Assembly: GCA_963713545.1 (NCBI GenBank)
Contig: CAVQME010000002.1
Location: 549,087 to 613,086 of the forward strand
Direction: 5' to 3'
Origin: CAVPLM01 sp963713545
GTDB taxonomy: Bacteria; Actinomycetota; Thermoleophilia; RBG-16-64-13
Length of the DNA stretch: 64,000 bases
The translations under genes were made by a program, and so were the position numbers. The notes below the pieces were generated by a model. The model ran no database searches. It was not told where the DNA came from and was given only the letters and a program-made list of their open reading frames with translations. How positions within the stretch are numbered: the stretch's first letter is position 1; each line of letters begins with the position of its first letter. Below are positions 43,389-52,945 of this stretch, piece by piece.

Positions 43389-44782
43389 TCGGCTCCTCCT
43401 TCGAGTTCGAAGATCTGGTTCTTCTCTGCTACGACCACCCGGAAATGAAGCTGGTCTTCGAGCAGACGCTCCAGGGCCAAGGCCGCGTCTATCTCTCCAT
43501 GCGTGAGGATGGTGAGACGCGGGGGCCGGAAATGGGACGCCCAGGCGAGCAGCTGCTGCTGGTCCGCGTGGGCCGAGAGCCCGGTGATCTCGTGGATGTG
43601 CGCTTTGACGGCGATCTCTTCCCCGAACAGGCGCACTCGCTTGTCGCCATCCAGCAGACGGCGGCCCAGAGTGTGCTGAGCCTGGAAGCCGACGATCACC
43701 ACGTGCGCCTCCGGCCGCCACAGGTTGTGCTTCAGATGGTGCCGTATGCGCCCGGCTTCGGCCATCCCGCTGGCGGAGATGATGACGATGCCCTTCTTCT
43801 CGTTGAGCGCCCGGGATTCATCGGCGCTGGTGGTGTAGCGCAGCTGCGGAAAGTCGAAGATTCCTCCCGGCTCGCCCACCAGCTTCCAGGCCTCTTCATC
43901 GAAGGCCTCTCTGTGCCGGCGGAACACCTCGGTGGCCCGGGTGGCCAGGGGGCTGTCCACGTAGACAGGCATGTCGAGCCCGCGCTTGTCGAGTATCTCA
44001 CGCAGAAAATAGAGCAGCTCTTGGGTCCGCCCCACCGCGAAGGCCGGGATGATGACGTTCCCTCCGGTGCGTTTGGCTTCGGCCAGGATCGCAGCCAGTT
44101 CGTCGACGGGTTCTCCGTCGCGGACGTGGCGGCGGTCGCCGTAGGTGGACTCCATGATCAGATAGTCGGTCTGCTCGATGATCTCGGGATCGCGCACTAT
44201 GGGCTGGTCGGGCTGACCCACATCGCCGCTGAAGAGCACCTTCACCGCCTGGCCCCGGTCCTGCAGACGCAGCTCCACGAAGGCCGAGCCCAGGATATGG
44301 CCGGCATCGTGGAACACCACGTTCACGCCGGGAGCAAGCTCCTTGGCTGCGCCGTAGTCCACCGGCTCGAAGAGGCGGATCGCCCGGCGGGCGTCGTCCT
44401 CGGTGTAGAGCGGGGCGATGTCCCGGCGTCCGGCCCGGCGAGCTTTGCGGGTGCGCCACTCCGCCTCGTTCTCCTGGATGTACGCCGAGTCGAGCAGCAT
44501 GATCTCTGCCAGGTCGCTGGTGGGCAGAGTCGCGTAGATAGGCTTGGCGAAGCCTTTCTTCACCAGCCGCGGGATCCTTCCCGAGTGATCGATGTGGGCA
44601 TGGGTCAGGAGCATGAAGTCCAGCTCCGCTGGATCGAAGGGGAACGGGTCGAAGTTGAGAGCCTCTTCCCTGTCCCCTCCCTGGTGCATCCCGCAATCCA
44701 CCAGGAAACGGGTTTCACCCACCTCGACCACGTAACACGACCCGGTGACCTCACGAGCCGCCCCGATGACCTGCAGGAACAT
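43385..44782 (-). CDS. metallo-beta-lactamase/beta-CASP ribonuclease-type protein
   Basis: The 465-residue protein has the MBL zinc motifs (T-H-A-H-I-D-H-S-G, H-D-A-G-H-I-L-G-S-A, F-S-G-D-V-G) and the beta-CASP region with A-F-A-V-G-R-T-Q-E and G-L-S-A-H-A-D. These are hallmarks of CPSF73-like RNA nucleases of bacteria (YPO/TTHA0252 type). ATG 44782 has AAGGAGG upstream. It is translationally coupled to the YHS-LOG fusion, which suggests related roles, perhaps in RNA or nucleotide turnover. Confidence 0.92.
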   Translation of the reverse strand: MFLQVIGAAREVTGSCYVVEVGETRFLVDCGMHQGGDREEALNFDPFPFDPAELDFMLLTHAHIDHSGRIPRLVKKGFAKPIYATLPTSDLAEIMLLDSAYIQENEAEWRTRKARRAGRRDIAPLYTEDDARRAIRLFEPVDYGAAKELAPGVNVVFHDAGHILGSAFVELRLQDRGQAVKVLFSGDVGQPDQPIVRDPEIIEQTDYLIMESTYGDRRHVRDGEPVDELAAILAEAKRTGGNVIIPAFAVGRTQELLYFLREILDKRGLDMPVYVDSPLATRATEVFRRHREAFDEEAWKLVGEPGGIFDFPQLRYTTSADESRALNEKKGIVIISASGMAEAGRIRHHLKHNLWRPEAHVVIVGFQAQHTLGRRLLDGDKRVRLFGEEIAVKAHIHEITGLSAHADQQQLLAWASHFRPPRLTILTHGEIDAALALERLLEDQLHFRVVVAEKNQIFELEGGAE

Positions 44783-44921
44783 CCGACCTCCTTGCGTGCC
44801 GCGGTTCCGTCCCGCCGAGCGCAGCAAAAACCACAGCCCGGGCCTGACTGAACATACTGTCTCACACCGGGCCGGACGGCGTTCTCAAGGCGGTATGTTA
44901 TTCTACGTCCGTGCGCATTCG

Positions 44922-44940
44922 CCCCCGGGAAAGCCGGGGG
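44922..44940 (+). promoter_or_regulatory. leader hairpin before acs
   Basis: CCCCCGG and CCGGGGG form a 7-bp GC stem with a GAAAG loop about 40 nt before the acs start. A U-rich stretch follows, so it may act as a weak attenuator or mRNA-stabilising hairpin. A TATTCT box at 44899-44904 would start the transcript near 44911. Confidence 0.4.
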
Positions 44941-44979
44941 TCGATTGTTGTTGTCCTTAAATCTGGAAAAGCGGAGGAA

Positions 44980-46947
44980 ATGGTGGCAAACGAATCCCTT
45001 GACGAGAAGATCTTCGACGTACCTGCCGAGTTCCAGAAGGACGCCTGGATCTCGAGCATGGCGCAGTACGAAGAGATGTACAGGCGTTCACTGGACGACG
45101 CCGACGCTTTCTGGGCCGAAGAAGCCGAGAAGAGACTCCACTGGTTCAAGAAGTGGGACCGCGTCAACAACGACAGCTTCGCTCAGGCCAAAGTCCGGTG
45201 GTTCGAAGGCGGCAAGCTCAACGTCTCCTACAATTGCCTCGACCGGCACGTTGAGGCCGGCAAGGGCGACCAGGTCGCCTACTACTTCGAGGGCGACTCC
45301 CCGGAATCCACCCGCACCATCACCTACAAGCAGCTCTGGGAAGAAGTCACCAAGTTCGCCAACGTTCTCAAGAAGAAGGGCGTCAAGAAGGGCGACCGGG
45401 TCGTCATCTATCTGCCCATGATCCCGGAACTCCCCGTGGCCATGCTGGCCTGCGCCCGCATCGGCGCCATCCACTGCGTGGTGTTCGGTGGTTTCTCGGC
45501 TGAAGCTCTGCGCGACCGTGTGCTGAACGCCGAGGCGACCATCATGATCACCGCCGACACGGGCCTCCGTGGCGGGCGTCCGACTCCTCTCAAGACCTCG
45601 GCCGACGCCGCCATGGCCGAAGCTCCGGCAGTCAAGAACTGCATCGTGGTCAAGCATACCGGCGTCGAGGGCATCCCCTGGACCGAAGGCCGCGACACCT
45701 GGTATCACGAGGAACTCGCCGCCTCCGACATCACCACCGACTGCGCCTGCGAGGAGATGGACGCGGAAGATCCGCTCTTCATCCTCTATACCTCCGGCTC
45801 CACGGGCAAACCCAAGGGCGTCATGCACACCACTGGGGGGTACCTCCTCTTCGGGAGCATGACCCACGAGCTCATCTTCGACTACCATCCCGGCCAGGTC
45901 TACTGGTGCACCGCCGACATCGGCTGGGTCACCGGCCACACCTACATCGTGTACGGCCCGCTGGCCAACTGCGCTACCAGCATCCTCTTCGAGGGTGTCC
46001 CGAGCTATCCCACCCCGGATCGTTTCTGGACGGTCGTGGAGAAGTACAAGGCCAACGTCTTCTACACCGCTCCCACCGCGCTGCGCGCCATCGCCCGCGA
46101 AGGCGACGACTGGGTCACGAAGCACGACCTCTCCTCCCTACGCGTCCTGGGCACGGTGGGTGAGCCCATCAACCCGGAAGTGTGGCTCTGGTATCACGAC
46201 CTCATCGGTGGAGGACGCTGCCCGATCGTCGACACCTGGTGGCAGACTGAGACCGGCGGCATCCTCATCACTCCGCTGCCCGGCGCCATGAAGATCAAGC
46301 CTGGTTCGGCCACCCTCCCCTTCTTCGGGGTGGAGCCGTGCATCGTCGACGAAGACGGCAATGAGATCACCGGTCCCGGCGTGGGCAACCTGTGCATGAA
46401 ACGCTCCTGGCCCGGCATGATGCGCGGTGTGTACGGCGATCCCGAGCGCTTCGAGGAGACTTACTTCGTCCAGTATCCCGGCCTGTACTTCACCGGCGAC
46501 GGTTGCCGCCGCGACGAAGACGGCTATCACTGGATCACCGGCCGCGTGGACGACGTCATCAACGTCTCCGGCCACCGCATGGGCACCGCCGAGGTCGAAT
46601 CGGCGCTGGTCAGCCACGACAGCGTGGCCGAAGCCGCCGTCGTGGGCATGCCCCATCCCATCAAGGGCCAGGGCATCTACGCGTACGTTACGCTGAACGC
46701 CGGTGTCGAGCCCACGGACGAGCTGAAGAAGGAACTCGTCAAGCACGTCCGCATTGAGATCGGCCCCATCGCCACTCCGGACGTCATCCAGTGGGCCCCC
46801 GGCCTGCCCAAGACCCGTTCCGGTAAGATCATGCGCCGCATCCTCAAGAAGATCGCGGCCAACGAGATCGGCGATCTGGGCGACACCTCCACCCTGGCCG
46901 ACCCGCACGTGGTCGACGACCTCGTGGAGAACCGCTACCACCAGTAA
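44980..46947 (+). CDS. acs: acetyl-CoA synthetase (AMP-forming)
   Basis: This 655-residue enzyme activates acetate (ATP to AMP + PPi) to acetyl-CoA. Motifs: A-C-A-R-I-G-A-I-H-C-V-V-F-G-G-F-S, the P-loop-like Y-T-S-G-S-T-G-K-P-K-G, W-W-Q-T-E-T-G (acetate pocket), Y-F-T-G-D-G, R-V-D-D-V-I-N-V-S-G-H-R and the C-terminal catalytic/acetylatable Lys in K-T-R-S-G-K-I-M-R-R. GGAGG at 44973-44977 is 2 nt from ATG 44980 and 5 nt from GTG 44983; the GTG is an equally good start. Divergent from the beta-CASP operon and ended by a strong terminator. Codon use is notably biased to C-ending codons, as in highly expressed genes. Confidence 0.97.
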   Translation: MVANESLDEKIFDVPAEFQKDAWISSMAQYEEMYRRSLDDADAFWAEEAEKRLHWFKKWDRVNNDSFAQAKVRWFEGGKLNVSYNCLDRHVEAGKGDQVAYYFEGDSPESTRTITYKQLWEEVTKFANVLKKKGVKKGDRVVIYLPMIPELPVAMLACARIGAIHCVVFGGFSAEALRDRVLNAEATIMITADTGLRGGRPTPLKTSADAAMAEAPAVKNCIVVKHTGVEGIPWTEGRDTWYHEELAASDITTDCACEEMDAEDPLFILYTSGSTGKPKGVMHTTGGYLLFGSMTHELIFDYHPGQVYWCTADIGWVTGHTYIVYGPLANCATSILFEGVPSYPTPDRFWTVVEKYKANVFYTAPTALRAIAREGDDWVTKHDLSSLRVLGTVGEPINPEVWLWYHDLIGGGRCPIVDTWWQTETGGILITPLPGAMKIKPGSATLPFFGVEPCIVDEDGNEITGPGVGNLCMKRSWPGMMRGVYGDPERFEETYFVQYPGLYFTGDGCRRDEDGYHWITGRVDDVINVSGHRMGTAEVESALVSHDSVAEAAVVGMPHPIKGQGIYAYVTLNAGVEPTDELKKELVKHVRIEIGPIATPDVIQWAPGLPKTRSGKIMRRILKKIAANEIGDLGDTSTLADPHVVDDLVENRYHQ

Positions 46948-46993
46948 TCCAGCGACTGACGACCGGCCGCGCGAGCGCGCCGGCGAGTGAGAC

Positions 46994-47027
46994 ACAAAAG
47001 GGGCGGCCGCAAGGCCGCCCCTTTTGT
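46994..47027. terminator. strong bidirectional terminator after acs
   Basis: A perfect 15-bp stem closed by a GCAA tetraloop, with the A/U tracts forming the stem base and UUUUGU at the 3' end. It ends acs and would also stop minus-strand transcription. Confidence 0.9.
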
Positions 47028-47351
47028 CAGCGTGAGAACCCTAGGCAATCCGAGTGGCTTGAACCCCGGCGACGGCCCCCTGAGGTCCATTCGACGACGC
47101 CATCAGTCGGGCCTGGTCCTGAGCAGATTGTGGGATTGGAGGAAGTCCGCCTCATCGGCGCATTGTCTACAGAAAGTGCTGAAAGACGCTGCAAGAAACG
47201 GACTTTTCTGGGCGCGCTGATTTTGCGCTGAAGGCAGCGGATGAAGACGAGGCCACGTAGGTCCGCGCTTCCCACGGTTTTCGTAATCGCGCCAAGAAGA
47301 ACAGAGGCCCAAGGGTCGTGGGCTTGGTCCGTCAGAATGATCCCTGTCCGG
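47028..47351. other. intergenic stretch without a supported gene
   Basis: Short open frames exist on both strands but none has a ribosome site, family motif or coding-like composition. I see no RNA gene or repeat here. Confidence 0.5.
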
Positions 47352-47726
47352 TTAGTTCTGCAAAGAGCCATGTGGGCCGGAGACTAGCCCAGTGAGGTTC
47401 TTCACCCAGATCTCCAGACCAAAATCTAACTCGCTGTCTGCTTGCGGGGGGCCCCAGGTAACGATCCAAAGGAACCCTCCTCGATCGCCCTCGAACAGCG
47501 AGTCGTACGATCCATTACGTACAACCCGCCACTCGCCTTGCTTGCCCGTCGCTTCCTCGTGAAGCGAAACCATATCAGCATACGTCTGGCCGGACGCCGT
47601 CCGGTGGCCCTGAGCCTTCGCGAGCGCCTCCTCGGGCGACGTGACGAGCAAGGGTCCCCATGCTACCCAGACCAGGGTTAAGACGACGACAAGCGGAGCG
47701 ACGACCAGTATCAGGAGTCTCTTCAT
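47352..47726 (-). CDS. small exported or membrane-anchored protein, unknown function
   Basis: The 124-residue protein starts M-K-R-L-L-I-L with a membrane helix (about 5-28) and a soluble part rich in Trp, Gly and Glu. ATG 47726 follows GGGAG. The helix lacks a Cys lipobox, so it is either an uncleaved anchor or a signal peptide. It follows a predicted lipoprotein gene by 32 nt on the same strand, suggesting one operon. The soluble part reads like a small PepSY/cystatin-type fold, but I cannot assign a family. Confidence 0.65.
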   Translation of the reverse strand: MKRLLILVVAPLVVVLTLVWVAWGPLLVTSPEEALAKAQGHRTASGQTYADMVSLHEEATGKQGEWRVVRNGSYDSLFEGDRGGFLWIVTWGPPQADSELDFGLEIWVKNLTGLVSGPHGSLQN

Positions 47727-47758
47727 GCTCTCTCCCACAGCTTCGTGGCTGAATCCGT

Positions 47759-49162
47759 CTACCGATACTGAGCCAGAAACGCCGACATCTCCGCCGAGTC
47801 GACTGCCTCGTGGGTAACCGTCTCTCCATCGATGAAGTCCTTGAAGAGTAGCGGATATCCTTCAAACCAGATCACGTAGAACTCGCGGCCACTCTGCAGA
47901 GTGACGTGGAGCGAGATCCGAGCCATCGATTCCACGGCCGGCTCCGGTGAAATCTTCAGGCTGTTGACCAGCCTGACCAACTTTTCACGACTGGGACCGT
48001 CGTCCAAATCGACGAGGATCCGCCGCGCCTCGCCCCGCTCGGGATAGGGGGGAATCTCGACCACTGCCGAGGCCAACTCCTCGGGTGTCAGGGACATGAA
48101 CGAGCCATCTGCGCGCGACACGACGGAGGAGGTCGTGTACGCCTTGTGCGTCGTCGTCTCAGGGACCGCGACTGTCGCCTCAGGGGCCGTGACCGTTCCC
48201 AGTTCTCTGGAATCCCTCACCACGTCAGCAGCCGCCACCACCGTCCAGAAGCCCGTCCTGGGAGCGTCTCCCTCCGAGCCCCGGACCTCCACCTCGAAGC
48301 GATAGACGGGCACCGCTATCGGCTCATCACCCGAGCCGGGATCCGCGTAGGCAAGAAACACGCTGCGGATCTCGACGGCGACCTCGCCTTGGATCTCGTT
48401 CTGCAGCGCTCCCGAGCCGCCCGTCTGCCACGCCTCCAGGTCCGCGACCACCTCCGCTATTGGGCGCAGGCGGACCAGCTTGCCCTCCAAAGGTTCCAGC
48501 TGCGGAATGGCCAGGGAGAGCTGGATGACCTCGTCATTACCAGCCACGCGCACGCCCACGTACCGCTCCAGACCCGCCGCCACCGGCTCGCGATCGAACC
48601 GGACCGCCCAGCTGGTGATCGACGTGCCCTCGGGCCCGCTCTCGCTCGAACCCACGCTCACCTGGGGGGCGGAATAGCCTTCGTCCCAGAGACCGTGCTC
48701 ATCGAGGAAGGCACGGGCCACCTCAGCCGCCACGTCTTGGGAGCTGAGAGGCACGTTGCTGGGCGAGAGGTCCCCGCCGGGACCGAACCAAAGGTAGTGA
48801 CCGGTGGCGACGGGTTTGGGCACCAAGCTCAGGTCGGTGCCGGGAAGGGTCTCGGAGGTGATCTTCTGCGCCGGGACACTCTCCGGGAACTCCGGCAAGG
48901 GGTGGGCGAGGGTGACACTCTCCGGAATGAGATAGGTGGGGGCATCGAGGAATGCATTGTGGTAGGGATGGAGGACGCTCACGTAGTCGCCAGCGGCCTG
49001 CTCTGGGGGTGCGGTGGTCATCTCCACCGCGCTGGTCGACGTAGACACGCCGGTCTCGGCATCCGCGGCCGGCTGCTCGCCACACGCCCAGAGGGTGAGG
49101 CACGTCCCGAAAAGCAGCACGCACGCTAGGACCGTGGCCAAGGTTGGGAATCTGCATTTCAT
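47759..49162 (-). CDS. predicted lipoprotein, unknown function
   Basis: The 467-residue protein begins with a signal peptide and a lipobox (L-T-L-W-A-C, Cys at about 27), followed by a Ser/Thr/Ala-rich stretch. The remainder is beta-rich with a Val-Glu-Ala pattern and a late segment on L-H-V-T-L-Q-S-G-R-E-F-Y. GGAGACC lies just before ATG 49162. No catalytic motif is seen. It may be a sensor or scaffold lipoprotein working with the 124-residue gene that follows. Confidence 0.75.
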   Translation of the reverse strand: MKCRFPTLATVLACVLLFGTCLTLWACGEQPAADAETGVSTSTSAVEMTTAPPEQAAGDYVSVLHPYHNAFLDAPTYLIPESVTLAHPLPEFPESVPAQKITSETLPGTDLSLVPKPVATGHYLWFGPGGDLSPSNVPLSSQDVAAEVARAFLDEHGLWDEGYSAPQVSVGSSESGPEGTSITSWAVRFDREPVAAGLERYVGVRVAGNDEVIQLSLAIPQLEPLEGKLVRLRPIAEVVADLEAWQTGGSGALQNEIQGEVAVEIRSVFLAYADPGSGDEPIAVPVYRFEVEVRGSEGDAPRTGFWTVVAAADVVRDSRELGTVTAPEATVAVPETTTHKAYTTSSVVSRADGSFMSLTPEELASAVVEIPPYPERGEARRILVDLDDGPSREKLVRLVNSLKISPEPAVESMARISLHVTLQSGREFYVIWFEGYPLLFKDFIDGETVTHEAVDSAEMSAFLAQYR

Positions 49163-49320
49163 GAGGTCTCCTCAGCAGCCCGCCTCACCTCAACCGTCTG
49201 ACGCATCGCCCGCTTGGTTGGCTCCAACTCGATCACAGTGGTGGCTGCTCTCAACCAAGGATAGACCGGGAGCCAAGAGGCTAGCTTGGAAAGAGATCGG
49301 GCCTGCTCGGAACCGCGGTT

Positions 49321-50016
49321 CTACGTCCCGTCGATCAACTTCTGATGGGCGACCCTGGCCCAGAGAGCCATCCGATCCAACTCATCGCCGTAGTCCCGGG
49401 ATACGGTCACGTACCCGAAACTCCCGCCGACGTGCACTCCGACATCTCGCCCATCTTGCGCGTATCTGTCCACGGCCGTCGTGGCCAGAACCGCTGCAAG
49501 ATCCTCACAGGTCGCAGACGAGCCCGAAACGGGTCCTATGAAGAAAAGAAAGACCAGATCGCCGTTCGCGAACCTGTAACCCCGCCTTTCGTCGACCGGG
49601 ACCGGCACAGCCGCATCGATGAGCCACGCCGTCTCCCCGCCCGCCATCACCGAATAGGGCAGCGTTCCCTCGAGATCCTCACGCTCGACCAACTGCTCGA
49701 AACGCATGGTGAACGAGGCGAAGGTCATGACGCCGGGCGGAAGAGTGGTCGACGGTGTCGGCGGCTCCGACGACGCCCTGGGTTCGTCGGCTGGGGGGTG
49801 AGAGGTCTGGGTGGTCGCTCCGACGTCCGCCCGGCTCACCGCAGACGACGCCGAAACAGAGCTGGAGGCGATCGTCGTGGCAATGACGCTGCCAACTGTC
49901 GTATCGCCGCCAGCCGTGCTCGCGGCAGACGCGCATCCAACCGCCAGGCCGGCCATCAGTACGGTGGCCAGCACTGGCGCGACAACCACGAAAACCGACC
50001 GAATCCCTGGGAGCAC
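49321..50016 (-). CDS. predicted lipoprotein, unknown function; start uncertain
   Basis: The protein (about 231 residues) has a hydrophobic N-terminus with lipobox-like G-L-A-V-G-C, a Ser/Thr/Ala linker of about 70 residues and a compact C-terminal domain (F-T-M-R-F-E-Q-L-V to L-W-A-R-V-A-H-Q-K-L). GTG 50016 is taken as start, but GGGGAGG abuts it directly, so the true start may lie upstream (TTG 50103) or downstream. Same strand as two other exported proteins but 158 nt upstream of them. Confidence 0.55.
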   Translation of the reverse strand: MLPGIRSVFVVVAPVLATVLMAGLAVGCASAASTAGGDTTVGSVIATTIASSSVSASSAVSRADVGATTQTSHPPADEPRASSEPPTPSTTLPPGVMTFASFTMRFEQLVEREDLEGTLPYSVMAGGETAWLIDAAVPVPVDERRGYRFANGDLVFLFFIGPVSGSSATCEDLAAVLATTAVDRYAQDGRDVGVHVGGSFGYVTVSRDYGDELDRMALWARVAHQKLIDGT

Positions 50017-50124
50017 CCTCCCCTCCCCTCGTATCTTCCTTGTGGAAAGACGCTCGAGGGCCCCGTCCCGTTCCTCACACGACGGCCACTCCGGCGGCCG
50101 CAATGGCCGCCGGCACGATTCGGT

Positions 50125-52860
50125 CTATTTCACCACCAGGCTCACCAGCCGCCCCGGCACCACCACTTCCTTCAGGAGGACCGCTCCTTCCAGGTGCTTG
50201 GCTACACCCGGCAGGGCCTTGGCCGCCTCCAATACCTCCGCCGCCGGGGCATCCCGGGACACGACCACCCGGTCCCGCACCTTGCCGTTGACCTGAACCG
50301 CCAGCTCCACCGTCTCAGCGGCGAGGAAGCGCGGGTCGGGTTCCGGCCAGGGTGCGTCCCAGATGTCTTCCTTGCCCATCATCTCCCACAACTCGGCGCC
50401 CATGTGCGGTGCGAACGGCTCCAGCAACCGGACCATGGTCTCCAAGGCCAGGCCAAGCACCGCGCGGCCCGTCACGGTCGCCGCCAACCCCCCGGTCCGA
50501 GCGGCCCCGATATCGTTGTTGAGCTCCATGATCGCCGCGAGCGCGGTGTTGAAGTGGAAGCGCTGCCCTATATCCACGGTGGCTTTCTGCACCACCTGGT
50601 TGGTCTTTACAAGGAGGGCGCGTTCCGCCGGCGAAAGTGCCGCCTCAATGAGATCCGCCCCAGCCGCGGCGGGCCCGCGCCCAGCCCCAGCCCCGGCGCC
50701 GGCCTCCCGGTCGAACAGCCCCTCGTCGATCGCCTCGGTCACCTGCCGCCACACCCGGCTGAGGAAGCGATAGGTGCCTTCGATCCCCTGGTCGTTCCAC
50801 TCGACGTCGCTCTCTCCCGGGCCCATGAAGAGGATGTAGCTCCGCAGCGAGTCGGCGCCATAGCGAGCTACGTGCTCGTCGGGATTGACAACGTTGCCCT
50901 TGCTCTTGGACATCTTGGCGCCCTTGTGGTAGATCATCCCTTGGGTAAAAAGGTTCTTGAACGGTTCCTCGAAGCCCACCAGCCCCAGGTCGTAGAGCAC
51001 CTTGGTGAAGAAGCGGGAATACATCAAGTGGAGGATGGCGTGCTCCACTCCCCCGATGTACTGATCCACCGGGAGCCAGTAGTCGACCGCCGCCCGGTCG
51101 AAGGCCACGTCGTCCCGCCAGGGCGAGGCGTACCGCAGGTAGTACCAGGAGGAGTCGACGAAGGTGTCCATGGTGTCGCTCTCCCGCCGCGCCGCGCCGC
51201 CGCAGGCCGGACAGACTGTGTTGACCCACTGCTCGGCCGCTGCCAGAGGCGACTTGCCCTTGGGCGCGTAGTCGGTGATATCGGGAAGAAGCACGGGTAG
51301 CTGATCGTCGGGCACAGCCACCTCCCCGCAGGCATCGCAGTATACGATGGGAATGGGGGCGCCCCAGTAGCGCTGCCGTGACACCAGCCAGTCGCGCAAC
51401 TTGTAGTTGACCGCGAAGTCGGCTTTGCCCTGCTTGTTGAGCCACTCGGTGACCTTGACGATGCCGTCGGCCTTCGCCAGGCCGTCGAACGCGCCGCTGT
51501 TGACCAGCAGACCATCGCCCGGGTAGGCCTGCACGAGCCCGCCCTCGGCATCCTTGAACTCGGCCGGGCTCTCGATGACCTCGATCACCTCCAGCCCGTA
51601 CTTCCGGGCGAAGGCGAAGTCGCGCTCATCGTGCCCGGGCACGGCCATGATGGCCCCGGTGCCGTAGTCCATTAGCACGTAATCGGCCACGTAGATGGGG
51701 ATCTTCCCGCCGGTGACCGGGTTGACGGCGTAACGCCCGGTGAAGACTCCCGTCTTCTCCTTCTCGATACTGGCCCGCTCGATGGCGGAGGTGGCCATGG
51801 CCTTGGCCACATAGCGTTTGACCTCCTCTTCCTGCGGCAGGCCGCGCAACAACTCTTCCACCAGCGGATGCTCGGGAGCCAGAATGAAGAACGTTGCGCC
51901 GAAGAGCGTGTCCGGCCTGGTGGTGAAGACGGTGACTTCGGTCGCGCCCGCGGCGGCGCCGGCCCCGCCAGCCTCACGGGCCTCACGCGCGTCGCGGGTG
52001 TCGCGGGCATCGCCGACAGCACTACGAGTAGCGTCGCCCTCTTGTCCGCCTCCCCCGGCCCCTTCAAGGGGCGCGATGGCGAAGACCACGTCGGCGCCGG
52101 TCGACTTCCCGATCCAGTTGCGCTGCATGGTAAGGACCCGCTCCGGCCACGATTCCAGCTTGTCGAAATCCGCGAGGAGCCGCTCCGCATAGTCGGTGAT
52201 GCGGAAGAACCACTGGGTCAGCTTCTTGGCTTCCACCAGACTGTCGCAGCGCTCGCACGTCCCCTCGATCACCTGCTCGTTGGCCAGGACCGTCTGACAC
52301 GAGGGACACCAGTTGACCGGCGCTTCCTTCTTGTAGGCGAGGCCCTTCTTGTACAGTTGCAGGAAGAGCCACTGCGTCCACCTGTAGTACACCGGCCGGC
52401 AGGTGACCACCTCCCGGGTCCAGTCGATAGACACGCCCAGCCGGCGTAGCTGCTGGTTGATGGTGACGATGGCCGCTTCGGTAAAACTGCTCGGAGGTTC
52501 TCCCGTCTTGATGGCCATGTTCTCGGAGTTGAGGCCGAAGGCGTCGTAGCCCATGGGGTGGAGCACACGCTGTCCCTGGTGGCGGCGGAAGCGGGCGATG
52601 ACGTCGCCCATGGTGTAGTTCTTGACGTGACCCATGTGCGCGCTCCCCGATGGATAGGGAAACATCTCGAGCACATAGGTGGCATCCTGCCCCTTGCCCA
52701 ACGGCCTCGGTCGCCCAGGGCCAGACCCCCCGGAGCCAGGGGTCTCAAGCTCGCCGAGAGCCGGCCCTTCCAGCGGGTTTGGGATCACGAAGGTCTTCCG
52801 CTCTTCCCAGACCTTCTGCCACTTGGTCTCTATCTGCTCCGGATCGTACTTGCGCGCCAT
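50125..52860 (-). CDS. leuS: leucyl-tRNA synthetase
   Basis: This 911-residue class Ia synthetase has the HIGH-type motif (P-S-G-S-A-H-M-G-H), the CP1 editing domain (T-T-R-P-D-T-L-F-G-A and G-H-D-E-R-D-F), a zinc-ribbon with Cys pairs (C-P-S-C and C-E-R-C), K-M-S-K-S and the anticodon-binding C-terminus. A low-complexity Gly/Ala/Arg/Asp insert interrupts the CP1 entry. ATG 52860 has AAGGA upstream. A good promoter lies about 90 nt upstream; no T-box leader is evident. Confidence 0.97.
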   Translation of the reverse strand: MARKYDPEQIETKWQKVWEERKTFVIPNPLEGPALGELETPGSGGSGPGRPRPLGKGQDATYVLEMFPYPSGSAHMGHVKNYTMGDVIARFRRHQGQRVLHPMGYDAFGLNSENMAIKTGEPPSSFTEAAIVTINQQLRRLGVSIDWTREVVTCRPVYYRWTQWLFLQLYKKGLAYKKEAPVNWCPSCQTVLANEQVIEGTCERCDSLVEAKKLTQWFFRITDYAERLLADFDKLESWPERVLTMQRNWIGKSTGADVVFAIAPLEGAGGGGQEGDATRSAVGDARDTRDAREAREAGGAGAAAGATEVTVFTTRPDTLFGATFFILAPEHPLVEELLRGLPQEEEVKRYVAKAMATSAIERASIEKEKTGVFTGRYAVNPVTGGKIPIYVADYVLMDYGTGAIMAVPGHDERDFAFARKYGLEVIEVIESPAEFKDAEGGLVQAYPGDGLLVNSGAFDGLAKADGIVKVTEWLNKQGKADFAVNYKLRDWLVSRQRYWGAPIPIVYCDACGEVAVPDDQLPVLLPDITDYAPKGKSPLAAAEQWVNTVCPACGGAARRESDTMDTFVDSSWYYLRYASPWRDDVAFDRAAVDYWLPVDQYIGGVEHAILHLMYSRFFTKVLYDLGLVGFEEPFKNLFTQGMIYHKGAKMSKSKGNVVNPDEHVARYGADSLRSYILFMGPGESDVEWNDQGIEGTYRFLSRVWRQVTEAIDEGLFDREAGAGAGAGRGPAAAGADLIEAALSPAERALLVKTNQVVQKATVDIGQRFHFNTALAAIMELNNDIGAARTGGLAATVTGRAVLGLALETMVRLLEPFAPHMGAELWEMMGKEDIWDAPWPEPDPRFLAAETVELAVQVNGKVRDRVVVSRDAPAAEVLEAAKALPGVAKHLEGAVLLKEVVVPGRLVSLVVK

Positions 52861-52945
52861 GCGCCGTCCTTCCGCTCTGTTCCTCGTCTCTTACCTGGCG
52901 TCAGGGTCCTCGACGGCGAGACCGCGGCGACCCGATCCGGAACCC

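Noticed and set aside
47027..47371. Minus-strand frame of about 114 codons after acs
   Set aside because: It starts inside another gene's end, reads into the terminator, and lacks a ribosome site and protein-like composition.
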